From: Oscillospiraceae bacterium
Lineage (GTDB): Bacteria > Bacillota > Clostridia > Oscillospirales > Ruminococcaceae
Length of the DNA: 11,805 nt
NCBI GenBank assembly: GCA_900768125.1
Contig: CAAGBS010000032.1
Coordinates: 1 to 11,805, forward strand
Reading direction: 5' to 3'
The first letter of the stretch is position 1. The number at the start of each line of letters is the position of its first letter. The notes beneath the pieces were generated by a model. That model did not search any database. It was not told the DNA's origin and saw nothing but the letters and a program-made list of their open reading frames with translations. Of this stretch, positions 1-6,197 are shown in pieces. The position numbers and the translations under genes are program-made.

Positions 1-264
1 ATGGGGATAATTTGATGGGTTTTATGCTGCATTTTCGATTGCTCAACTAAAACGTTAACTTTGACTTGCTCCCTGTGTCACGACGGCTCTGCTAGGCTAT
101 TTATTCAGCGTTTCCCTAAGTTACAGCAGAATTACTTTGGCAAGTATATGATAAGTTCAGTAGGCAACAAAATATATGCCTGGAACTACGGCAAAACCAA
201 AAGTCCGCAAATACGCCGGAAACAGCAATAAACTTATTTTTCCTGAAATATCTGATGGGCTGTA

Positions 265-414
265 CTATAAATGCAGCCCCTTGGAGGCTGAATGCCGAAC
301 CGTGTAAATGCCAATAATATATACCGGGTCTGAAATTTCTATTATTTTTTCAATTTCTACTTGTAATTTCAGCTGATATGCTGTATAATATTCTTGTGGG
401 GTTTGTTTTTTCAC
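265..414 (-). CDS. possible 49-residue ORF or gene remnant
   Basis: A minus-strand frame beginning at GTG (414-412) encodes 49 residues starting MKKQTPQEYY, then a charged helix-like stretch (KLQVEIEKIIEI), and ends at TAG (267-265). The same frame continues after the TAG for 35 further sense codons with a hydrophobic stretch (SLLLFPAYL) up to TGA at 159-157. The amino-acid mix looks protein-like, but there is no Shine-Dalgarno sequence before the GTG, the terminator of the neighbouring SHOCT gene lies directly upstream, and I recognise no family. It may be the decayed end of a lost gene or chance. Confidence is low. Confidence 0.2.
   Translation of the reverse strand: MKKQTPQEYYTAYQLKLQVEIEKIIEISDPVYIIGIYTVRHSASKGLHL
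361..389 (+). promoter_or_regulatory. weak candidate promoter
   Basis: TTGTAA (361-366) and TATAAT (384-389) are separated by 17 bp. The -35 matches 4 of 6 consensus bases and the -10 is perfect. A transcript starting near 396 would meet the terminator hairpin at 434-473 within about 90 nt, so the only product would be a short RNA. A CAGC/GCTG inverted repeat lies in the spacer. In AT-rich DNA such matches arise by chance. Confidence 0.3.
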
Positions 415-433
415 AATTACATTATACCACAAA

Positions 434-473
434 AAAAGGCTGCATCATTGCTTTTTTCGCGATGCAGCCTTTT
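434..473. terminator. bidirectional intrinsic terminator
   Basis: AAAAGGCTGCATC (434-446) pairs perfectly with GATGCAGCCTTTT (461-473) around a 14-nt loop. On the minus strand the stem is followed by a T run (the As at 431-437), and it lies about 28 nt past the stop of the SHOCT gene, which it most likely terminates. On the plus strand it is followed by a T-rich run to about 487, so it can work in both directions. Confidence 0.85.
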
Positions 474-500
474 CTTTTGTTTTTTTACAGCGCCATTTTG

Positions 501-1226
501 TTATACCTTTGAAAGGAGTTCCGCTTTCTTTGCGTTAAATTCCTCGTCTGAGAGTATTCCGGCTTCCTTTAATGCGTTCAGTTTTTTAAGCTGTTCCAGC
601 GGGTCGTCTGCGGGAGCGGCAGGCTTGGAAGTATCCTTGTTCAGCTTACTGAGTATCTTGTTCTCGCGGAGGAGGTCGAGCAGCTCGCGGCACTTCTGCG
701 CCTGACCGTATATCGAAACTCCGGTGAGCATTTCCACGCGGGTCATCAGTTCGTTGCCCTCGTCATCAAGGTGGGTTATCTGAATGTTGTTTTCCTGCTC
801 CAGGCTCTTGGTGTCGCTGCTGCTGGAAAGCAGGAACTCCGTGTTGCTGACCTGCCGCTTCACTATCTCGAATTTGACTACCCTGTCATACGGAATGGTG
901 AAAAGCTCGTCCCCGAACCACGAATTTTTAGTCTCCAGTTCCGGCTTAAAAATGAAGCTGTCCCGCATGATGTTGAATCCGAATGCGGTGGGATCCATTT
1001 TACTGTTCGGCTTCTTCGGGAATCCCCCGAGATACACCACCTGATACCGCGCGATGCTTCCCTCGATGGGGGCTTTCGCCTCCGCCGCGAGCGCCTTGTG
1101 CTCGTCCATCTTTGCCTTTGCATCCGCCATTCCCTCGCTCATCTTGGACTTTGCGTCCTTGAGCGCTGCGCCCGCCTTTTCGCCCGCCTGCGAAGCCTTG
1201 TCCTTCAACTGATCAAAAAATCCCAT
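501..1226 (-). CDS. PH-like/SHOCT domain protein
   Basis: A 241-residue soluble protein. Residues 1-50 are Ala/Lys/Glu-rich amphipathic helix with no signal peptide. Residues about 58-175 alternate beta strands in a pattern like bacterial PH/GRAM-like domains (YQVVYLGGFPKK, then IPYDRVVKFEIVKR). Residues about 207-241 form a typical C-terminal SHOCT motif: a short helix, EAGILSDEEFNAKKAELL, end. SHOCT modules are short helical oligomerisation motifs found at protein ends; the exact role of this protein is unknown. The ATG at 1226 has an ideal AGGAGG (1240-1235) 8 nt upstream. It is transcribed alone, divergent from the hydrolase gene, and ends in the terminator at 434-473. The SHOCT call is firm; the PH-like call is by pattern only. 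Confidence 0.85.
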   Translation of the reverse strand: MGFFDQLKDKASQAGEKAGAALKDAKSKMSEGMADAKAKMDEHKALAAEAKAPIEGSIARYQVVYLGGFPKKPNSKMDPTAFGFNIMRDSFIFKPELETKNSWFGDELFTIPYDRVVKFEIVKRQVSNTEFLLSSSSDTKSLEQENNIQITHLDDEGNELMTRVEMLTGVSIYGQAQKCRELLDLLRENKILSKLNKDTSKPAAPADDPLEQLKKLNALKEAGILSDEEFNAKKAELLSKV

Positions 1227-1234
1227 GATAATTA

Positions 1235-1293
1235 CCTCCTGTCTGGGTTTGATACTCTGATTATAGCAAACCGGCAGGACAGGGGCATGTCCG
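1235..1293 (-). promoter_or_regulatory. promoter and RBS of the SHOCT gene
   Basis: On the minus strand a perfect TATAAT lies at 1265-1260 and AGGAGG at 1240-1235. No recognisable -35 hexamer exists at 16-18 bp spacing (the bases there read close to ATGCCC). Instead the -35 zone holds an inverted repeat, GGACA (1277-1281) and TGTCC (1288-1292), 6 bp apart. The site may bind a regulator, or the promoter may simply rely on its -10. Confidence 0.5.
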
Positions 1294-1361
1294 TGTAAAA
1301 TTTATTCAGGCGGGTCACAAATATTTTTACATGCGGGCGGCGGTTCTTGTCAGATGAGCGC

Positions 1362-1390
1362 TTGACAACCCCGATTCAGCAGAGTATAAT
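1362..1390 (+). promoter_or_regulatory. consensus sigma-A promoter of the hydrolase gene
   Basis: TTGACA (1362-1367) and TATAAT (1385-1390) are both perfect and 17 bp apart. Transcription would start near 1397, about 50 nt before the hydrolase start codon. Strong constitutive expression is expected unless the leader hairpin interferes. Confidence 0.9.
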
Positions 1391-1396
1391 TGATCC

Positions 1397-1431
1397 TGCG
1401 GAGTATAGTCCGTAACAAAGACAACTCCGCA
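1397..1431 (+). promoter_or_regulatory. 5' leader hairpin before the hydrolase RBS
   Basis: TGCGGAGT (1397-1404) pairs perfectly with ACTCCGCA (1424-1431) over a 19-nt loop. The stem begins at the predicted transcription start and ends one base before the Shine-Dalgarno GAGGAG (1432-1437). A smaller competing pair, CGGA (1400-1403) with TCCG (1409-1412), is also possible. It could protect the 5' end or tune access to the ribosome site. Confidence 0.5.
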
Positions 1432-1445
1432 GAGGAGATAACTTG

Positions 1446-2573
1446 ATGAGAAAGAAAAAAGACCCGGGGGCGCTTGCTTCCAGCCCGTCGATGGCGCTAA
1501 CCGACGCGCTTCCGGTATTGTTTTTTGCAGCTTCGGCGGTACTGGTCTCGCTGACATTCAAGAGCGTACTGTTTTGTATCGGGGCTGCGCTGTGCGTTCT
1601 CGCCGGGCTGGGAAAAGTCCTCTGGAAGCTGATAAAGGCAATAAACGGCAGGAATATCCGCGTGCTATTTCTACAGATGAGAGCGCTTATGCCTGCGGGA
1701 TTCCTGCTGATAATTATTTCGCTGTTCGCCGACCATGCTGATTTTTACGCCGTGTGGAGGAACATAACAGGATTCCCCTGCGTATTGCTGTTCTCCGCCG
1801 GCGCGTTATGCATGACTGCAATGGCAGTCTTAGCGCTGACCGCTGACCCGGGAAGCTCACGAGCCAACCGGACGGAGCAGACAGTCAATGCTGCGGGACA
1901 GCTGTTCATTCTGCTGGGAGTGGCGATAATCTGGTACGCTTCTGACAGCTACGCGGCTACTGACAAAGCCGACGCTTACCTGTCCGGGAACGCTTCGGTA
2001 GCGGTCAGCGAAACGGACTCCGGGCTGTTTTTCGACGGTCCCGGGTCGGAGTCGGCGCTGATATTTTATCCCGGCGGAAAAGTCGAATACACCGCCTACG
2101 CCCCGCTGATGACGAAGATAGCTCAGGGCGGCACTGACTGCTTCCTGTGCGAGATGCCGTATAACCTCGCTGTATTCGGGATAAACGCTGCGGACAAGGC
2201 AATCAATAATTACAGCTATGACAGATGGTTTGTCGGCGGGCATTCCCTCGGCGGCGCGATGGCTTCCGGATTTGCCGATGGCAGGGCGGATATCAGCGGG
2301 CTGATACTTCTGGGAGCGTATCCCGTGTCCCAGCCGGGCTGTCCCTCGCTGCTGATATACGGAAGCAATGACGGGGTACTCGACCGTGGAAAGCTGCAGA
2401 CCGGGCTGTCCTACCCGAACGCCGCAGGGCTGGAGATCCCCGGCGGAAACCACGCGGGATTCGGCTGCTACGGGAAGCAGTCCGGGGACGGCGAATCGGA
2501 TATTACCGCCGGGGAACAGTGGGACATCACTGAAAAGGCGATACGGGAGTTTGTGGACTCTCTGTCCTTATGA
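1446..2573 (+). CDS. membrane-anchored alpha/beta hydrolase
   Basis: 375 residues from ATG 1446, which lies 8 nt after GAGGAG; a TTG at 1443 is in frame but too close to the ribosome site. The N-terminal half has about five hydrophobic membrane segments (roughly 20-39, 41-63, 79-94, 105-130, 148-167). The rest, from about 195, is a compact alpha/beta hydrolase domain of the Abhydrolase_5 type: an FYPGGKVEY strand, a MPYNLAVF strand, the nucleophile elbow GGHSLGG with Ser267, the acid loop YGSNDGVL with Asp309, and GGNHAGFG with His336. The complete Ser-Asp-His triad predicts an active esterase or lipase-like enzyme; the substrate cannot be read. The catalytic domain probably faces outside if five segments are real. 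It is a single-gene unit, followed by a separate promoter. Confidence 0.85.
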   Translation: MRKKKDPGALASSPSMALTDALPVLFFAASAVLVSLTFKSVLFCIGAALCVLAGLGKVLWKLIKAINGRNIRVLFLQMRALMPAGFLLIIISLFADHADFYAVWRNITGFPCVLLFSAGALCMTAMAVLALTADPGSSRANRTEQTVNAAGQLFILLGVAIIWYASDSYAATDKADAYLSGNASVAVSETDSGLFFDGPGSESALIFYPGGKVEYTAYAPLMTKIAQGGTDCFLCEMPYNLAVFGINAADKAINNYSYDRWFVGGHSLGGAMASGFADGRADISGLILLGAYPVSQPGCPSLLIYGSNDGVLDRGKLQTGLSYPNAAGLEIPGGNHAGFGCYGKQSGDGESDITAGEQWDITEKAIREFVDSLSL

Positions 2574-2587
2574 ATCGCATTCGCTTC

Positions 2588-2617
2588 TTGACACAAAGCA
2601 CCGATTTATGATATAAT
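2588..2617 (+). promoter_or_regulatory. consensus promoter of the lipoprotein gene
   Basis: TTGACA (2588-2593) and TATAAT (2612-2617) are perfect and 18 bp apart, only 14 bp past the hydrolase stop. No terminator separates the two genes, so some read-through from the hydrolase is possible. The expected start is near 2624, about 36 nt before the lipoprotein ATG. Confidence 0.85.
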
Positions 2618-2659
2618 ACGTTTCAGGAAAAAGCAGACATAAGAAAGGTCGTATCGAAC

Positions 2660-3361
2660 ATGAAAAAGACAGCTATACTTTCTGTTATACTAGCCGCTTC
2701 GCTGACGCTTGCTGGCTGCGCAAAAAAGCCGCAGGAAAGCGGGAGCAGCACTACCGTCCCGGAAGCGGCTCCGGAAGTCACCGAGAGCGCTGCTGAATCC
2801 ACCACGACAACAGCGGAATCCGTTTCCACCGCTGAGGTCGCTGCCGAAAGCACCGCCGCACCTGAGACAAATGCTACCACAGAAGAAATACTCTCCCCTG
2901 ACGAAAGCAGCGAGGAAACTTCCGAGATACTGAACCGGGAGGAGTTCCAGACCGCAGAACTTATCGGTCTGACTATAGGCGACATCGAGGACATGTTCAA
3001 CACCGAACTCGCGCCCAGCGAGACCGGATACCTTGGCTCCCACACGTTCGACTGCTTGGGTGCGGAGCTTACGTTCAGACCGCTCGCGGAGACCCTTGCC
3101 GATAACTACAAGGACAGCGTTGTGACCGGCATTTTCATTTCCGAGCCTGTGCCGATCCTTGACGGTATCACCGGACAGATGAGTTACGATCAGCTTTCCG
3201 AGTTCATCGCGGACCCTGACGCATTCGTCCCGGAGCCAAATATGATAGACGGCACGACAAGCACGATGTTCAGCTACCACGGCTACCGCTTCATGGTGAT
3301 GTGGACTGATTACACCGACAGCAGCAGTCCCTGCTATTCTATAACGGTGCTTGCTGAATAA
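2660..3361 (+). CDS. small secreted lipoprotein, function unknown
   Basis: 233 residues. A type II signal peptide (MKK, hydrophobic core, LAGC with Cys20 as the lipidation site) is followed by a Ser/Thr/Ala/Glu-rich linker (about 25-95) that is probably an extended spacer through the cell wall. The folded part is about residues 97-233, with alternating strands and two Cys that could form a disulfide (FDCLG and SPCYS). I recognise no named family; short lipoproteins of this design with a Thr-rich linker are common in Ruminococcaceae. An AGAAAGG ribosome site sits about 11 nt before the ATG, longer than usual. It has its own promoter and terminator, so it is monocistronic. Confidence 0.85.
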   Translation: MKKTAILSVILAASLTLAGCAKKPQESGSSTTVPEAAPEVTESAAESTTTTAESVSTAEVAAESTAAPETNATTEEILSPDESSEETSEILNREEFQTAELIGLTIGDIEDMFNTELAPSETGYLGSHTFDCLGAELTFRPLAETLADNYKDSVVTGIFISEPVPILDGITGQMSYDQLSEFIADPDAFVPEPNMIDGTTSTMFSYHGYRFMVMWTDYTDSSSPCYSITVLAE

Positions 3362-3365
3362 TATT

Positions 3366-3399
3366 ATACCGCGCTCGTAAAATGGGCGCGGTATTTTTT
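3366..3399 (+). terminator. intrinsic terminator of the lipoprotein gene
   Basis: ATACCGCGC (3366-3374) pairs with GCGCGGTAT (3386-3394) around an 11-nt loop, followed by a T run (3394-3399). It starts 5 nt after the lipoprotein stop codon and separates this gene from the transporter operon. Confidence 0.9.
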
Positions 3400-3458
3400 C
3401 AACACAGTGCACAAAAACGGTTGAAAACTTTCCGGAATATTCTCCCGCCTACCTTATT

Positions 3459-3521
3459 AATCGGGCGGCGGACGCGGTTTCCCGGACAAAAACCGTTGTT
3501 TGGTTATTGAAATCGGGCGGC
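3459..3521 (+). repeat. 11-nt direct repeat in the transporter promoter region
   Basis: AATCGGGCGGC occurs exactly at 3459-3469 and 3511-3521, 52 bp apart. Both are preceded by TTATT. The second copy starts inside the -35 box (3507-3512) and runs into the spacer. GGGCGG in either copy can pair with CCCGCC at 3444-3449. It may be a regulator binding site or a small duplication. Confidence 0.45.
3482..3493 (+). promoter_or_regulatory. putative TetR operator of the MMPL operon
   Basis: CCGGACAAAAAC is identical over 12 nt to the minus-strand sequence 11556-11545 in the promoter region of the TetR-family gene. It ends 13 bp before the -35 box; a 26-bp footprint like the inverted repeat at the TetR gene would reach the first base of the -35 hexamer. 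No clear second half-site (TGTCCGG) is present here; the corresponding positions read TGGTTAT. Confidence 0.45.
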
Positions 3522-3535
3522 AGGGGTGATATAAT
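3507..3535 (+). promoter_or_regulatory. promoter of the transporter operon
   Basis: TTGAAA (3507-3512; 5 of 6 consensus bases) and TATAAT (3530-3535) are 17 bp apart. The start is expected near 3542, about 45 nt before the transporter ATG. The -35 is flanked by the putative TetR site upstream and overlaps the second AATCGGGCGGC repeat. Confidence 0.85.
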
Positions 3536-3586
3536 TTAATCTGGGTTCAATGTATAATTTTTGAAATTTAATTAGGAGCAATGCAG

Positions 3587-6193
3587 ATGAGTACACAAAA
3601 AAAGAAGCAGACACCCATTGAAAAGCTCGCCGCATTGATAGTAGACAAGCGAAAGGCATTCTACCTTTTCTACATCATTGCGGGAATATTCTGTGCGATA
3701 TCCACAGGCTGGACAAAGGTAAACAACGATATCACCAGCTACCTCCCCGACACCTCGGAAACGCGCATAGGTCTCGACCTGATGAACGATCAGTTCGTGA
3801 CCTACGGCTCCGGCAGCATAATGCTGGACAACGTTACCTTCGAAAAAGCGGAGCAGATAGCCTCCGAACTTGAGGAAATAGACGGCGTTACCTCCGTGAC
3901 GGTCGAGAACGACGAGGACAGCTACAAGAACGGTTCCGCGCTGCTGTCCATCACGTTCGACGGCGAGGAGGACGACCAGATATCCAAGGACGCGATGATA
4001 GCCGTCAAGGAAAAGCTGGAGCCATACGACGAGTACATCAACAGCGCCGTTGGAAACAGCTCCTCCGAGACGATAGCCGCGGAAATGCAGACCGTTGTAG
4101 TTATAGTTCTGGTCATCATCATCGGCGTTCTGTTCTTCACCTCACATACATACATGGAAATACCCGTTCTGCTGATGACGTTCGGCATGGCGGCGCTGCT
4201 CAACATGGGCACTAACTTCCTGTTCGGCGAGATATCCTTCGTTTCAAACTCCATCGCAGTCGTGCTGCAGCTTGCGCTCGCCATCGACTACGCGATAATC
4301 CTCTGCAACCGCTACACTGAAGAGCGCGTTACCATGGACGCCCGGGACGCAGTCGTGACCGCGCTCAGCAAGGCGATACCTGAAATTTCATCTTCCTGCC
4401 TTACCACGCTTTCCGGTATGGTGGCGATGATGCTCATGCAGTTCAAGCTGGGATTCGACCTCGGTATCGTGCTGTGCAAGGCTATATTCTTCAGTATCTT
4501 CGTAGTATTCACGCTTATGCCCGGACTGCTGCTGTCGTTCTCGCCGCTCATCGACAAGACGCACCACCGCAACTTCGTTCCGAACATAACCGCAGTCGGA
4601 AAGTTCGACGTCAAGACCCGCTTCGTGTTTCCCCCGCTGTTCGCAGTGCTGCTGGTCGCCGGATTTATCCTGTCCAACCAGACAAACTACGTTTACGGCT
4701 ACTCCACGCTTTCCACCTACACCAAGAACGCGACCCAGATCGCAGAAGAAAAAATAGACGAGACTTTCGGCTCCAACAACCTCGTGGTAGTAATGGTCCC
4801 CGCCGGAAATTACGAGCAGGAACACAAGCTGCTCGAACGCCTGGAAAGCCTGCCGGAGGTAGATTCCGCGATGGGTCTCGCGAACATCGAAGCGATGGAC
4901 GGCTATGTGCTGACTGACGCGCTCACTCCACGACAGTTCGCGGAACTCACCGATATGGATATCGAAGTGGTACAGCTTGCCTACGCCGCTTACGCAGCCT
5001 CTAACGAAGACTACGGCGAGATAGTAAGTTCCATCAGCAGTTCTTCCGTAAGCACGTTCACCGTGCCGCTCATCGACATGTTCACGTTCATCTACGATGA
5101 AAAGGAAGCAGGCTACGTCAACCTTGACGATGACCTCAACGACACGATAGACGACCTCCACGAGCAGCTGGACAAGGCAAAGCTGCAGCTGGGCACCGAC
5201 GAATACAGCCGTATGCTGCTCTACACCAACGTTCCCGAGGAGGGTCCCGAAACATTCGAGTTCCTCGACAAGCTGCACGAAGTAGTCCAGGAATACTACC
5301 CGGATAATTCATATATAGTCGGCGATTCCACCTCCGATTACGACCTATCCAGCGTATTCTCCACCGATAACCTGATGGTAAGCATTCTGTCGTTTCTGTT
5401 CGTACTTGTTATCCTGGTGTTCACGTTCAAGTCCGCAGGCCTGCCCGTGCTGCTGCTCGCGATAATCCAGGGTTCAGTATGGATAAACTTCTCTGTTCCG
5501 GTCCTGATGGACACCAACATCTTCTTCCTCAGCTACCTCATAGTAAGCTCCATTCAGATGGGTGCCAACATCGACTACGCGATAGTTATTTCCAGCAGAT
5601 ACACCGACCTCAAAAAGAGCATGTCCACAAAGGACGCGATGGTAGAAACGCTGAACCAGGCATTCCCGACTATAATCACCTCAGGTGCGATACTTGCTAT
5701 CGCGGGTCTGCTCATCGGCTTCCTGTCGTCTGATGTGGCAATATCCTCCGTTGGTATCTGCCTTGGACGCGGTACCCTCATATCCATCTTCCTGGTTATG
5801 TTCGTGCTGCCGCAGATACTGCTTCTCGGTGATGTCATCATCGAGAAGACCTCGTTCACGCTCAAGCACCGCGACCTCGTTCAGAAGCGTTCCGGCTATA
5901 TCCGCGTGAACGGACGTGTACGCGGTTACGTTTCCGGTATCGTTGACGCACAGATCACCGGTATTATCCACGGCGAGGTAAGCGCACAGCTTGAATCTGA
6001 TAATTCCGAGGACATGAAGAAGAAAGTAGACCGACAGATAATCAACCACATCGACACGGACGGAAAGCACATCGAGGATATAGACTCAGCGCTCCCGAAA
6101 GGCTCAGCCGCTCCCGCAGAAGTTCACAGCGAGCCGAGCGCAGTACGCACTGACGATGATGTAGACGACATAATGGACGAAACGGAGGATTGA
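3587..6193 (+). CDS. MMPL/RND-family transporter
   Basis: 868 residues from ATG 3587, 8 nt after AGGAG (3574-3578); the in-frame ATG at 3581 is only 2 nt from it. It has the duplicated RND layout: TM1 (24-42), a large outside domain (43-165), TM2-TM6 (168-320), TM7 (346-366), a second outside domain (about 367-595), TM8-TM12 (596-748). TM4 and TM10 both carry the Asp-Tyr pair of MmpL-type proton relays: AIDYAI (Asp234-Tyr235) and NIDYAI (Asp663-Tyr664), each followed by an RYT motif. It should use the proton gradient to export a lipid, drug or surface molecule; the cargo is not readable. The cytoplasmic tail is unusual: at about 769-800 VNGRVRGYVSGIV continues as short Gly-spaced beta repeats like bactofilins, then an acidic end. 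It is first in an operon with the next gene, 4 bp downstream. Confidence 0.92.
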   Translation: MSTQKKKQTPIEKLAALIVDKRKAFYLFYIIAGIFCAISTGWTKVNNDITSYLPDTSETRIGLDLMNDQFVTYGSGSIMLDNVTFEKAEQIASELEEIDGVTSVTVENDEDSYKNGSALLSITFDGEEDDQISKDAMIAVKEKLEPYDEYINSAVGNSSSETIAAEMQTVVVIVLVIIIGVLFFTSHTYMEIPVLLMTFGMAALLNMGTNFLFGEISFVSNSIAVVLQLALAIDYAIILCNRYTEERVTMDARDAVVTALSKAIPEISSSCLTTLSGMVAMMLMQFKLGFDLGIVLCKAIFFSIFVVFTLMPGLLLSFSPLIDKTHHRNFVPNITAVGKFDVKTRFVFPPLFAVLLVAGFILSNQTNYVYGYSTLSTYTKNATQIAEEKIDETFGSNNLVVVMVPAGNYEQEHKLLERLESLPEVDSAMGLANIEAMDGYVLTDALTPRQFAELTDMDIEVVQLAYAAYAASNEDYGEIVSSISSSSVSTFTVPLIDMFTFIYDEKEAGYVNLDDDLNDTIDDLHEQLDKAKLQLGTDEYSRMLLYTNVPEEGPETFEFLDKLHEVVQEYYPDNSYIVGDSTSDYDLSSVFSTDNLMVSILSFLFVLVILVFTFKSAGLPVLLLAIIQGSVWINFSVPVLMDTNIFFLSYLIVSSIQMGANIDYAIVISSRYTDLKKSMSTKDAMVETLNQAFPTIITSGAILAIAGLLIGFLSSDVAISSVGICLGRGTLISIFLVMFVLPQILLLGDVIIEKTSFTLKHRDLVQKRSGYIRVNGRVRGYVSGIVDAQITGIIHGEVSAQLESDNSEDMKKKVDRQIINHIDTDGKHIEDIDSALPKGSAAPAEVHSEPSAVRTDDDVDDIMDETED

Positions 6194-6197
6194 AAAA

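Larger units (their letters stand above)
1..433. other. AT-rich left flank without a firm gene
   Basis: This stretch is AT-richer than the genes to its right. I see no tRNA or rRNA, no convincing protein family and no clean insertion-sequence ends. It holds two weak open frames: a plus-strand frame open from 16 to the stop at 229-231 (first ATG 148), and a minus-strand frame from 414 to 157 interrupted by one TAG. It also contains a promoter-like pair at 361-389 and small inverted repeats (CTGAAATT at 330-337 with AATTTCAG at 365-372; CAGC/GCTG at 370-383). The composition and broken frames would fit decayed mobile or foreign DNA, but that is inference. Confidence 0.5.

Noticed and set aside
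1..130. Insertion-sequence end in the left flank
   Set aside because: GTTTCCCTAAG-like text looked like a transposon end, but no matching inverted copy or transposase is visible in the window.
16..231. Plus-strand frame open to 231 with ATG at 148 (about 27 residues from the ATG)
   Set aside because: No ribosome site before the ATG and no recognisable family; overlaps a minus-strand frame of equal plausibility. Kept only as part of the left-flank description.
394..705. Plus-strand frame of 103 codons with Phe-rich start
   Set aside because: It runs through the terminator and over the 3' end of the SHOCT gene in the opposite strand; no ribosome site and low-complexity content, so it is a shadow frame.
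4388..5278. Long antisense frames opposite the transporter and surface genes
   Set aside because: GC-rich third positions leave antisense frames open; no ribosome sites or family matches, so they are shadows.
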